Below are positions 1 to 9,196 of a DNA stretch of 64,000 nt, in pieces (position 1 is the first letter of the stretch; each line of letters begins with the position of its first letter). The notes under the pieces are model-generated. The model was not told the origin of the DNA. It saw nothing but the letters and a program-made list of their open reading frames with translations, and did not search any database. The stretch is from Kingdonia uniflora (lineage: Eukaryota > Streptophyta > Magnoliopsida > Ranunculales > Circaeasteraceae): NCBI GenBank assembly GCA_014058105.1, contig JACGCM010000510.1, positions 1 through 64,000 on the forward strand. The letters are read 5' to 3'. The translations under genes were made by a program, and so were the position numbers.

Positions 1-1134
1 GGTTTTGATCCTGTTTAGGGTTTCTACCTAATTAACTGTATTATGTTTTTTATTGCCTTTATTCGAATTCTCTTTGGTTAGGGTTGGTTCTTCGAGTTCC
101 TGTTGATCGTATTGTGCTCCGCGTGCGATTTGCCCCCTTGGTTTCCCACACAACAAAAGCTATGATACATACTTATAGGTGCAACCTACTAATCTACAAC
201 TACTAACATGAATTGGATTATAATAACGGAGAAAGAAAAAATAATGTGGGGCGCTACAGTCACTTTCAAAATAATAATAATTAATAAGTTTGATTTATTT
301 AAAAATAATATATCATGCCACGTGTCCAATTTAATTCGTCGATGTACACATGTCATTACCATTTCGAGACGTGTAAGAAGACCATTGTCACCATTTCAGT
401 AGTACTTGTCATTGTTGCAGAACAATTTGTCACGCCTTTAACCAATTAGTTATATGTAATAAGGTAACTCTGTCACCAATTCTCTATTATTTAGCATTTG
501 TTTAGGTTTGTTTAGAGTTAGGTATCACGTACGATTCACACGAGTTCGTCTAGTTTTTGGCGCCAAAACCATCTATATTCCTCAAACAATTTCTTCTTAC
601 ACGACGACTGCAAAACACCTCAAAAATGTCCCGATTTTACACATTATGTATGATTTTAAACCGTAAAAACCATCCCGACCGCACAAACCGTTTTCTCACA
701 ATCGTGATCTTGTGTGTGTGATTTCAGTATAATTTCAGTGGCAAATCATGTGTGATTACTGTCTACCAAGTATTTGATTTAGTCTGGTTTTCTTTCACAA
801 TGAAGTCTGATAAAGAAGTAAATAAATAATTTGATAAAAGAACCAAACGCAGAAGGGTGGAGCCAAGAAGGCCACCTCTAATGCTAAAAATTATACATCT
901 CGGTGTACAGGTTTAGGACTCACAACATTTTAGATCTCTGTCTAAAGAGGAAATGGTGATCTTTGTACTACTGTTTTGTATCGTTACTAGTGATTGATCC
1001 AATAGCGACGATGTCGACGTTGGTTGTAGAATATTCGATCGTCATCTCGGTGATAGAAGTTCTAATTTGGGAAAACAATAATTCAGATAAAACTCATTCA
1101 TGTTTGTCTGATTTTGGGGCTACGTGTTTCTCTC
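1..1134. other. Unassigned AT-rich stretch, no gene recognised
   Basis: No reading frame here resembles a known protein. Two short frames (208-402 and 963-1214) have no domain, no convincing start context and no repeats. The right edge, from about 1135, is the remnant of a LINE read from the minus strand. The only recognisable signal inside is the E2F-type palindrome at 555-568, listed separately. The stretch could hold the promoter or untranslated part of a gene lying to the left of the window. Confidence 0.5.
555..568. promoter_or_regulatory. Perfect E2F-type palindrome TTTTGGCGCCAAAA
   Basis: The 14 bases are a perfect inverted repeat and match the E2F/DP consensus TTTSGCGCSAAA exactly on both strands. 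In plants such sites sit in promoters of replication and cell-cycle genes. No coding region follows within the next kilobase that would identify a target, so function is inferred from the motif alone. Confidence 0.4.
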
Positions 1135-1190
1135 ATTCACATGGAGAGTGGAGCACCATTGAAGAATTCTTTGGCAACACCATGAAGATC

Positions 1191-1748
1191 TTATTTGATA
1201 ATGTCCCAACATGAAGTAAAGAATACCGATGTAAATCCATCGCTGCTCGGAGCACTGTCACTGGGAATCTTGAACACACTGTTTCTTAGTTCTTCCATTG
1301 TAGGGATGCATGTTAGATTGACATCTTCGTCTACAGTGATTACATTAGGAATGCACTCAAGTAAATCTGTATCTACATTTGTGGTTGTGGCTTGCAGCAC
1401 AACCTTAAAATAACCCACAACAACTTCATGAATAACATCTACCTCAGTTGTTGCAGTTCCATCAGGGAGAGTAAAGTCTGACACAAAAGTTCTCTTCATA
1501 TTTACTTGTGTTACAGTATAAAAGAATTTGGTATTTCTATCACCTACTGCTACCCACTTGACTCTAGATTGTTCTCTCCAAAACACTTCTTCATTGTGCA
1601 ACATATTCGCATGTTCTCTCTGTACATCACCCAGCTTAGCACCAACCTGTTCATCCCAACCTTCTTGCAGTATGTGATCCAGCTGCACCATTCTATTATG
1701 TAGAGCATGCATATTCTGAGTTGCATTGCCATACACATTTGTTTTCAT
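1191..1748 (-). pseudogene. LINE ORF2 fragment: linker to start of reverse transcriptase
   Basis: This 185-residue open frame covers the region between the endonuclease and the RT palm in plant LINE ORF2 proteins. Recognisable blocks are the helical linker ending EEVFWREQSRVKW (about residues 53-65), the GDRNTKFF motif just after it, and the RT entry SAPSSDGFTSVFF near the C-terminus. The same blocks occur in the same order in the LINE at 42138-42620. A stop follows WDIIK, after which homology continues for a few residues. The ATG is only the first in an open stretch and not a true start. Confidence 0.85.
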
Positions 1749-1940
1749 TCTCTGATTGCATGTTTAACTCTCTTAAGTTTATAAGCAAAAAAAGATAAAA
1801 AGTTTTCGAAAACACCACTAGGCCAGTTATCTTATACCAATTTTGGAAAGCTAGCATGGGAAGCCCACATTTTCAAGAATCTAAATGGTCGAGGACCTTA
1901 ATGAAGATTACTGGTGAATGAGAGGAGCAATGGAGAATGA

Positions 1941-2150
1941 TCAGAGCATACCCTTTCTAAATGTGAGATTGTATGTATATGAAAGAATGCCATGAAGCTG
2001 GGGTTCACCAAAAGTTTTGTCCAACCTTGCCCATTGCCTTGTATTGGCTTGATGATTATTGCACCATGTGTAGCTAGAGCCAGTAAACGGAGCCTCCATT
2101 AGGCCAGCTGCCTGAATCATATCCTCGAACTCCACCAAAGATCTATGTGG
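1941..2150 (-). pseudogene. LINE endonuclease C-terminal fragment
   Basis: The frame holds FEDMIQAAGLMEAPFTG and SYTWCNNHQ, the end of the apurinic-like endonuclease of plant LINEs (compare FEKMVQSSGLQESPFTG at about 41680-41730 on the plus strand). Frame and similarity end at 2150, where CACTA sequence starts; the open frame that runs on to 2207 is accidental read-through into the transposon terminus. The catalytic residues lie in the missing upstream part. Confidence 0.8.
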
Positions 2151-2490
2151 CACTACAAGAATAAAAGGTAGTAGCCACGGAAAAATCTGTGGCACGGTTC
2201 TTATCACGGCAAGGGTCGTGCCCGTAGATGGGGTGGCTAAAGTTTTAGCACAATTATTACCATGGCAAAAAGTTTATCAATTGTCACAACTTTTATAGTA
2301 GCTGATGGTGTAGCAAAAGCTCTTATTTGCCACGGTATTTTTCGTGGTACATGTTGGGCCCACCTCGTTTATTCCCCTAGAATGGGGACAACAAAATCTG
2401 TGGCAAATGATAAATTTTTTGCTATTGAAAAATCCGTGGCAAAAACCTACTTTCACCACTACAAAATTTGTGGCAAAAACATATAATAAA
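2151..2490. repeat. CACTA terminus with subterminal repeats
   Basis: After the 2151 terminus the DNA holds many degenerate copies of a GTGGCAAAA / TTTGCCAC motif in both directions, for example near 2328, 2400, 2436 and 2470, typical of CACTA subterminal transposase-binding repeats. A second terminus-like CACTACAAAATTTGTGG occurs at 2457 in the same orientation as the first. This suggests a partly duplicated or nested end rather than a complete short element. Confidence 0.65.
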
Positions 2491-2796
2491 TAATAATAAT
2501 AACTTATTTCAAAATAAAATAATTTATTTCAAAAATATATATAAAAGGAAATAAATTATAAGAATGTTTCTTACCGACAATTCACATAGCATCATACACG
2601 AAATAAACTTAATATGGCAACCTATTCAATTAATTAATCAAAATGACTTGAAAATTCAAAAAAGATAGAAATGGTTCTTTGAAAGTGTTGGTGACAACTT
2701 GAAGTTTTCACCTTATCAGAATAAATACAAATTTGTGAACTAAAGGTTATCAAATGGATTAAAGTTAATTTGATTCTCTAAACGTATACCTTAATA
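2491..2796. other. AT-rich CACTA interior, nothing recognised
   Basis: This stretch is very AT-rich, with poly-purine and TAAT runs and no usable reading frame. It lies between the subterminal repeats and the last captured exon, and may be 3' untranslated sequence of the captured gene piece. Confidence 0.5.
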
Positions 2797-3080
2797 TTAC
2801 ACGTCTTTTTTTGCCTTTCTCATTAACCATATTGCAATTCCTCCAAGTTTAAGTGTCTCATCAATTACCTGCAAGGATTACATCGTACAATAATTATGTT
2901 GCAGTTTGGAAGGTAGAATAAATTCTCTGATTTAACCGTTTAGTCAAAGGATTTTAGCACTAAATATATAGTTGAGCTCTCAAACTTACACATTGAGTGA
3001 AGGGCATAGTTTTATAGCCCTCCCAGCTAAGCATGCTCTTGTCATCGCATGCAAATACTCCTCAAGTTTTCTTGCTCTTC
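2797..3080 (-). pseudogene. Captured host-gene exons (C-terminal), protein not recognised
   Basis: Two minus-strand blocks with good splice sites join in frame. Exon 2992-3080 follows an AG and reads RARKLEEYLHAM then RAIKLCPSLN, ending at GTGTAAG. Exon 2797-2868 follows TTGCAG, reads VIDETLKLGGIAIWLM and ends in a TAA stop. The two make a C-terminus of about 52 residues. I do not recognise the family. It could be the end of the same captured transcript as the ABHD17-like exons just upstream, or a separate fragment. It lies inside the CACTA element, in the same orientation as the transposase. Confidence 0.45.
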
Positions 3081-3109
3081 CTGTTTAAGGGAAGAAAAAG
3101 CTATAAGAG

Positions 3110-3322
3110 TGATTGACAGATATCTTCCTGCTTGGTGCCATAAGTCTCTTTAAAACACTTGTATACAGCTACAAAACACAAAGTATATAAACTTGAGTTT
3201 ACATAATATTTACTGTGAATCGCACTATCTATTAAACGGGGTATTTCTGTAAAGCCAAACTTAAACTGTACAGTATCTAACCTAGCTTTTTGGATGACTG
3301 CCCATACCCTGAAAAGTCATAC
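3110..3322 (-). pseudogene. Captured fragment of an ABHD17-like alpha/beta hydrolase
   Basis: Two minus-strand exon-like blocks match plant ABHD17-type serine hydrolases, membrane-associated depalmitoylase-like enzymes. Block 3282-3322 follows TATGCAG and reads YDFSGYGQSSKK. Block 3110-3168 follows TTTGTAG and reads VYKCFKETYGTKQEDI, the region just before the nucleophile elbow. The following GQSVG elbow is damaged: after EDI only a CQSL-like remnant is left, so the nucleophile motif is lost. The N-terminal part and the Asp/His end of the hydrolase were not found. The piece sits within the CACTA element, so it is best read as a transduplicated gene fragment. Confidence 0.6.
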
Positions 3323-3329
3323 CTGCATA

Positions 3330-4279
3330 AAAAATACCAACTTGTATTAGTGCATGAAGAAACTTCTAAAAGCGATTGATTGTGCTTGTACCAACAAAGG
3401 GTATCTCGGCTAGCTTTGTTCCATGGATTCTGTTTAACCATGGAGTAAAAGGAAGAATTCAGGAGTTGGATAAATTTGGTTGAGCCAAGTAGAATTAGTA
3501 TTATCAGCAAAAGCACTAGATGAATACTGCAGAGATGATTTCATTACCCCTCTCCAAATTGCGGTGTAGAAGCCACAATAATTGAACCGGTTAAAGTTCG
3601 ATCTACAAGAAGAAAGAAAGAAATATCACTTAAAAGCCTTATCGAGAAATAGCGTGCAGTGGCAAAGAAGATTTAAAATCCAGACATAAAGATTTCAGCT
3701 TATGCTAAAGTTTTCATTTCTACATTGTTAGATCTAAATTTTCTATCCCATGCTATTGCATCGGGCTAAATGTAAAGCGAGTTTAATAAACATAATTTTT
3801 CTCTCCATGCCTAAAGTGCACCTATATGCTCTATATATACCAATGCTTCCCCCACCCCTCTAGTTACCCTATAAGCACTGGGCATTTATCTACTAATATA
3901 AGGACATATTAAAATTAGGCAATAAAAAAACCTCCAATTTGAAAATTTAATTCTACAGAGCAACAACTTCTCCATATTATTTGTGACAATGTGGTTCAAA
4001 TTCTATGAATATTTGAAGGTTCTACGGCATCATACAGATACATTAACAATGATTTATAAGTTATCCCAAAAAAGAAGATCAAACAAGTTCTAGTAAAGTA
4101 CCTACCCGCAGTTATATAAAACACTCTGTATCATATTAATATCACTTCGTCGATCAAATGTAAGCATGAAGCATTCATCCATCAAGGAAAGTACAATAGC
4201 AAGCTGAAATAATATGCATACCATGCTTCAAAAGTCCTGCTCTTCAATTGTAGCTGAAATTATCAGGTGCTAGAAACTA
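3330..4279. other. Non-coding DNA between captured fragments
   Basis: AT-rich sequence with scattered stops in all frames. It probably represents introns carried along with the captured host pieces. No repeat or terminus was recognised. Confidence 0.45.
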
Positions 4280-4768
4280 CTAAGATGCAAGGACTAGCTT
4301 CTGAAAGACCTCCACTCTGTGTTCAAAATTTTGAAATTCGTCAAAACTTGCACAACCTGGAGTCAGTACGACCGTATCCCCTACAGTAGTAACATAATCT
4401 CGATGAGCTTCCTCAAGAAATATTCTCGATGAGCTTCATATCTTAACTCACTGAAAAGTAGACAATAAGAAATAGACATTGTTGAAATCAATTGGTATGT
4501 TAGGTTCTGATCTCTAAGGCAAAAAGAAGAAACAAAACTGGTAAAGTTCTGAGCGTTTACGCCTTCCAAATTATAGAAACTCTTATAGATTAATCTTTCA
4601 GTAGACTTGCATCCAAACTACAGAAAATTCTACGTATGAGAAGATGATAAGGGGACCAACAACATCTTGCTATATTCCTTGCATATTCCACTGCATCCTC
4701 AAGCCTTGGAACTCTTACACAAGGAATTCCAAGACCACCAGTAGACAATGTCCTTTGTATCATTAGTC
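4280..4768 (-). pseudogene. Captured MurD-like (Mur ligase) C-terminal fragment
   Basis: Two minus-strand blocks match the end of UDP-N-acetylmuramoyl-alanine--D-glutamate ligase, an enzyme of peptidoglycan precursor synthesis that many plants keep for plastids. The block starting at 4768 follows TTTGCAG and reads GLMIQRTLSTGGLGIPCVRV then LEDAVEYA. The block 4280-4380 follows CTGTAG and reads GDTVVLTPGCASFDEF, the characteristic SPACASFD-type motif of MurD, then QNFEHRVEVFQKLV and a stop. The ATP-binding N-terminal and central domains were not found in the window, so this cannot encode an active enzyme. It lies between the CACTA terminus and the CACTA genes, in the same orientation. Confidence 0.65.
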
Positions 4769-4887
4769 CTGCAAATCCAAACTGGAAGTTCATCCAAAGA
4801 TATCATTAGTAACATTATAGAGAACAGAATGAATCAGAACTGGAAAGTGTTAGTGAAGGACTCTGAGATTTGCAGAGATTACTTACA

Positions 4888-5168
4888 GTAACAACACATC
4901 TATGGTGCATTTTAGAGGTTCTAGTAGCTGTTCAAAACCATTGGATTCTTGAGCATTTAGAATCTGAGAAGGCTGCTACGCTACCTAAACATATAAGAGC
5001 CTCCTATTTTCTCGAAAAATTAGGGGTTGCTGCTATTAGACACTGATGCAAATGTACTGTTCGGAGGTCAGGCTTTAAGCCCCCCCCCCCCCCCCCCCCC
5101 CCCCATGTTTTTTTTCTTATCTACATAAATAAAATCACAATTTGCGCAAAAAAAAAAAAAAAAAAGAA
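4888..5168 (+). mobile_element. 5'-truncated LINE 3' end with poly(A) tail
   Basis: On the plus strand the last ORF2 residues are readable: LESEKAATLPKHIRASYF then LEKLGVAAIRH and a stop. The complete LINE at 39453-45300 ends its ORF2 similarly (LPRHIRALFFMDNIGVAKY). The 3' untranslated part contains a run of about 25 C and ends in an A-run of about 18 at 5150-5168. The left limit is estimated. No target duplication was recognised with confidence. It sits inside the CACTA interior, so it inserted after the gene capture or came along with it. Confidence 0.7.
5080..5105. repeat. Poly(C) tract
   Basis: A run of about 25 consecutive C within the 3' untranslated part of the LINE remnant. Length may be unstable or affected by sequencing. 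Confidence 0.8.
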
Positions 5169-5778
5169 TATGAGAAGGCATCATCAAATCATAATATGCA
5201 AGAAAATGATTAATGTAATGCCACAGTTGTATGTGATCCAATATGCTATTTCAAAAGTATTTGTATGACAAAAATAGTAGAAACAATACATTTTTTGAAC
5301 TGTATAAGCCAAGACCTAAGAGGTGGATGCTCCAAAGCTGACTAAACTGATGGGGATAATTTCACGGGGAGTGGAACTGAGTCCCAAAAGGCAAATGGAG
5401 TGGAATAGGGCATTGAAGGAACCAATTTGGCAGTAGTTCAACAAGAAATGTGCAACGATAAGTCTATACTAAAGAACAAAGGGGTTTTGTAGACTTTACT
5501 AACAGAGTCCTCCCGACTCACAAGAAAAGAAGATCTAGCACATACGTAGACACCTAAACGTGTATATGACATTGTTTAGTGGCACACACACACCCCTACT
5601 CACATCTCGGAGAACCTAGCATGCACGCACGTACACACACATCTTGGAGAGCATGATAATATATTTCGACCCATAATATAACTGCTACATGAAATTATAC
5701 TAGACATACATTTGGCATTTGTATAGTACATAAACAAACATATAGCAAATCCAATAAAAGAAGTAATAGATCAAGTAC
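5169..5778. other. Non-coding CACTA interior
   Basis: No reading frame with recognisable content. It contains short CA-rich microsatellite-like runs at about 5580-5640 (ACACACAC). It probably represents intron or intergenic sequence of captured DNA. Confidence 0.45.
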
Positions 5779-6023
5779 CTCTTTTGATGCACGGAAACTC
5801 TTTAACTTGTCACTTGCAGACACTTCAGTTAGCTTCAAGGTTTCCTGCCATATGTCACACCAATAAAATATCACTCAATAACAGGTCTAATACAATAATC
5901 TGGGAGTTTTGGGAAAATATCAAGCCTAGAGAAACCAAAAGGTTAAAGAAGCTTACACATGTTTTCTCTTGTTAGTTCCTCCCATCTCCAAGAAGTAATC
6001 AGAAGCCCATAATTGTCTTGCAT
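5779..6023 (-). pseudogene. Captured host-gene exons, protein not recognised
   Basis: Two minus-strand exons with good splice sites read through in one frame. Exon 5959-6023 follows CATGCAG and reads ARQLWASDYFLEMGGTNKRK, ending at GTGTAAGC. Exon 5779-5844 follows TGGCAG, reads ETLKLTEVSASDKLKSF then RASKE, and ends at GAG/GTAC. The clean open frame across a plausible intron supports a real gene origin, but I do not recognise the protein. Being between the tnpA-like gene and the MurD-like piece, it is probably another fragment captured by the CACTA element. Confidence 0.45.
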
Positions 6024-6029
6024 CTGCAT

Positions 6030-6580
6030 GTTTGAAGCATATTTACCAAAGATTACATGTGAAGTACTCAGCCATGCACTTAAATGTTCAAGAGAATCTA
6101 GAAGACAATTTACATAGAGCAATTTCTGTTTTAGGTATTTAAATCTCTTTGAGAGATCAGAGATGAATTATATAATAAACAAGTATTAAGATGACACTAG
6201 GATAAACCATATAAGAGATGATGTTGAACTGGTATCATACAAGAGGTTGTAAGAAAATGGCCGCATACAAAATGATTAGAAAGTATATCCTAACAGTTTC
6301 TCACCTCTTTCCCTCCTCCTTTACCCGGGATTGGAACCGGCTATGCAAAACTATATCAACTTTGCATAGGCAAAATTAAAAAAGGTTTACCTAATTGCAT
6401 AAAATAGGTAGTTTTATACATGTTAATACTTGATATTCATATCTTTTAATAGAAAAGAAACTAAAAAACGTGATTATAAGCATCAAAAGCTAGTTACGTC
6501 TATGCAAAAGTAACTAACACTATCCCATGTTTACAAAAAAGAAAACTAACAAGATGTAATTAACTAAAAAAATTCATATT
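6030..6580. other. Non-coding CACTA interior
   Basis: AT-rich DNA with no recognisable reading frame, between captured exons and the tnpA-like gene. It may include the 3' untranslated part of that gene. Confidence 0.4.
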
Positions 6581-8950
6581 CTAAAAAGTAATCATGCTTT
6601 TGGGCCATACAATAAAGCTTCTGATGCCCATATCTAAGAGTTGCTTAATATTATTGTTAGGCCTAAACAACAAAGCATTATCATCAACAATATCATGGAT
6701 TGCGACTTTATAAAAGATGTCGCCCAAGGCAACTGAATGACACATGTCAATTGCATCAACACCAACGATAACACCATGCGCAACTATCCTCCAATGGCAA
6801 CCTACCAACCTACATTCTTTGTCAATATGTTGGTGTTTTTCCTACCGTTTAAAAGTTTCATAAAGTGTGCTTTAAGTCCCAATTTATTAATACTCTATAT
6901 CAGCTAAAACTAATTTAATACATGTTCACATTGTGATGATGAAGTTGCTTGTTGAGAAGGCAAGTTATCCGCCGGTGATATAACCCAAGTACAAAAATAT
7001 TAGAAAGTTAGTATTTAATGGCATACTATTAAGTGGCACTATTCGTAGATTTGTATGAAGTATTGCAGTTAACATAAACTTTGAAATCAATAGGAGGCAA
7101 ATATTCTAGAAATAAAATTACTTGATGAGTGCTCATTATATTATGTTCCATAAATTCATATTTATTTTATACCTACTAGTTAAAAGCGACTTATCTCCCA
7201 AGTTAAGAGTGTTCACGTAGATTCTATTTCTTAGAAACATAATATAGCGGAAGGGTTTTACGAAGAGGTGTTTAGATGACTTAGATTTTGGGGATTCTCT
7301 TCAAGCCCCAAACCAAACTTTTGGGGCTAAATCCTTATGGTAATACTTGCAAGCACAATAACAAACATGTAAAGTATATAAACTACTAAAACCCCAATTA
7401 AATGCCTTACCGAGATGCTTCCAACATATTTGGTCAGTGCATCCAAATTTTTTCTTAACTTCTCAGTGGCAAATTTTAATTCGTTGTTATTAGATCGCAG
7501 CTCTTCATTCTCGTTGACAATGTGACCAACCTTTTCTACCAAGGATATGCTTATGTCCGCACCCATACCCCGAGTTCCACCTTTCCTCTCTTTGCCAAAT
7601 TTTTGCATAGATATGAATATAACTATAAATTGACAAATAGTAGTACATTCCTATAATTAATTCAATCACATTAAAAACCTGAGCAATGGTATCATTGGAT
7701 CCCGTTCGAATGCTTTTAGGGTCTTTCCGCATAGTAATTTGCAGTTCCGCCTACAAATGTTTTCGTTCGTTAGATAATAACAAAGTTAACAATACATGCA
7801 TTTCTAAGCTATATTTTAAGAGTATTTAAGAGTTAAAAAAAATATACTTACAATAACATCAGGGTATTGAATGGTCTTATCTTTTTTGGTATGGGCTGGT
7901 ATGTACACTTCAACCCTACCAATCTCCTCATCTGTAACACCTCTTTCTTCAACCTATCCATTTAAAATGTATTTAATTATTACTTTAAAAAAAAGAGTAA
8001 AAATGTAAATAAATAAACATATGTGTGTCTTACCAATTTATGACGAGTAATTGGCATACTAATTCTATCAAGAGTGCACGGCAATATTAGTTTCGCCCGA
8101 TTTTTTTTGTTCTTTTTACTTTTAGCCTGAAATTAGTTAAATATAACTTAAGTATAAATATCACGATAATCGCTCAAATGAAAAAAAAAAAAAAAAACTC
8201 TTACGCAAGGATAAATACGTATAACATAAACATATACCAAAAACTTCTCTGAATTACAGTAATCAACAAACTTCACACAATCTTCCCTTGGAACAAATTC
8301 AGGGCCAGAGAAGCTTTCACATCTCCTGGATTATTTCCTACGATCAATGTGGTATTTAAATGATACTTATACATTTTCCAAGCATCTTTAATTTTTTCTT
8401 TTAAATCAAACCAGGCAACATGAGAGATATCGTAACATTCCTACAGATACAAGAAAAACAAACAATCAAATTAACTAAAAGTAGAAGATCTTGGTAACCA
8501 TTTAGAAAATTATAGCATTGAACTTATAAAAGTTTACCTTCAGCCCCCTTACTACCCATGCAATACGATCATTAGGGACATCCTTAAAGCTTTCGTAAAT
8601 AATAGGGAGGTACATGCAAACTTAGAATCTTATATCTGAAGTATAGGTATTCGTTTCTAAATTTGCTTGATTCGGTTGACCCCATGAATGTACGCCAATC
8701 TTTTTCTTTTTTCCATTTGGTAGGGGTTTTGAACCTCGTGTTAATCCTCTTTTCTTTTTGGATGATGCATTAGATGAAGAATTATTTCCTGAAAAATAAA
8801 ATAAATTTCAAAATTGAATAATATTATTAACGAAATACGAATTGATTTTAAAATGATAAGAAATAATAAATCTAACCTGTATCTACAGTATTTGAGTCAT
8901 CACCCGATGATTGCAAGTTATCAAAAGGATTGTAATGAGTCATGCGTCTA
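6581..8950 (-). pseudogene. CACTA tnpA-like (Ptta/En/Spm) gene, decayed
   Basis: This minus-strand gene encodes the plant En/Spm accessory transposase type, which binds element ends. Pieces in order are: a basic start (about 8630-8770) with SKPLPNG and a WGQPNQ-like stretch; the domain around 8280-8450 reading DISHVAWFDLKEKIKDAWKM; a block at 7860-8110 with RAKLILPCTLDR and TDEEIGRVEVYIP; a helical coil at 7420-7600 (NENEELRSNNNELKFATEKL); and a C-terminal DUF8039-like block at 6581-6808 (CHWRIVAHGVIVG through FIVWPKSMI). Pieces are separated by probable introns. At least one frameshift, near 8320, is visible. It lies downstream of the tnp2-like gene in the same direction, the usual CACTA layout. 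Confidence 0.7.
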
Positions 8951-9196
8951 ACTATTGTATCAAGAACTGAAAAATATTATAAGCATTTACAAAATGGATA
9001 TGACAAAATTATATAGCATATTACTTCATTATAAACAAATTAATAAACATGAACAATTAAAACACTTTATAATGATCAATGTTTCATTATTATAACAATT
9101 GGCAACTACTTAAAATAATGAAAAACAAAATACTGAAATAACGATTTCTATAAAAAAATAATTACTAAAAGACATTTATTGTAGCATGACAACCAG

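Larger units (their letters stand above)
1135..2150 (-). mobile_element. L1-type LINE fragment, cut by the CACTA insertion
   Basis: Read on the minus strand, this carries the end of a LINE endonuclease domain followed by the linker and first part of the reverse transcriptase. It aligns in order with the complete LINE at 39453-45300: both contain a stretch like APFTGSSYTW, then the EEVxxxEQSRxxW block, then FTSxFFxxxWDIIK and a remnant of EFFNGAPLS at about 1140-1170. The upstream end (right side) stops exactly at the CACTA terminus at 2151. The downstream RT core is missing, so the copy is truncated on both sides. Confidence 0.85.

Noticed and set aside
963..1214. Open frame of 83 residues at the left end
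   Set aside because: It overlaps the LINE fragment on the opposite strand and has no recognisable domain.
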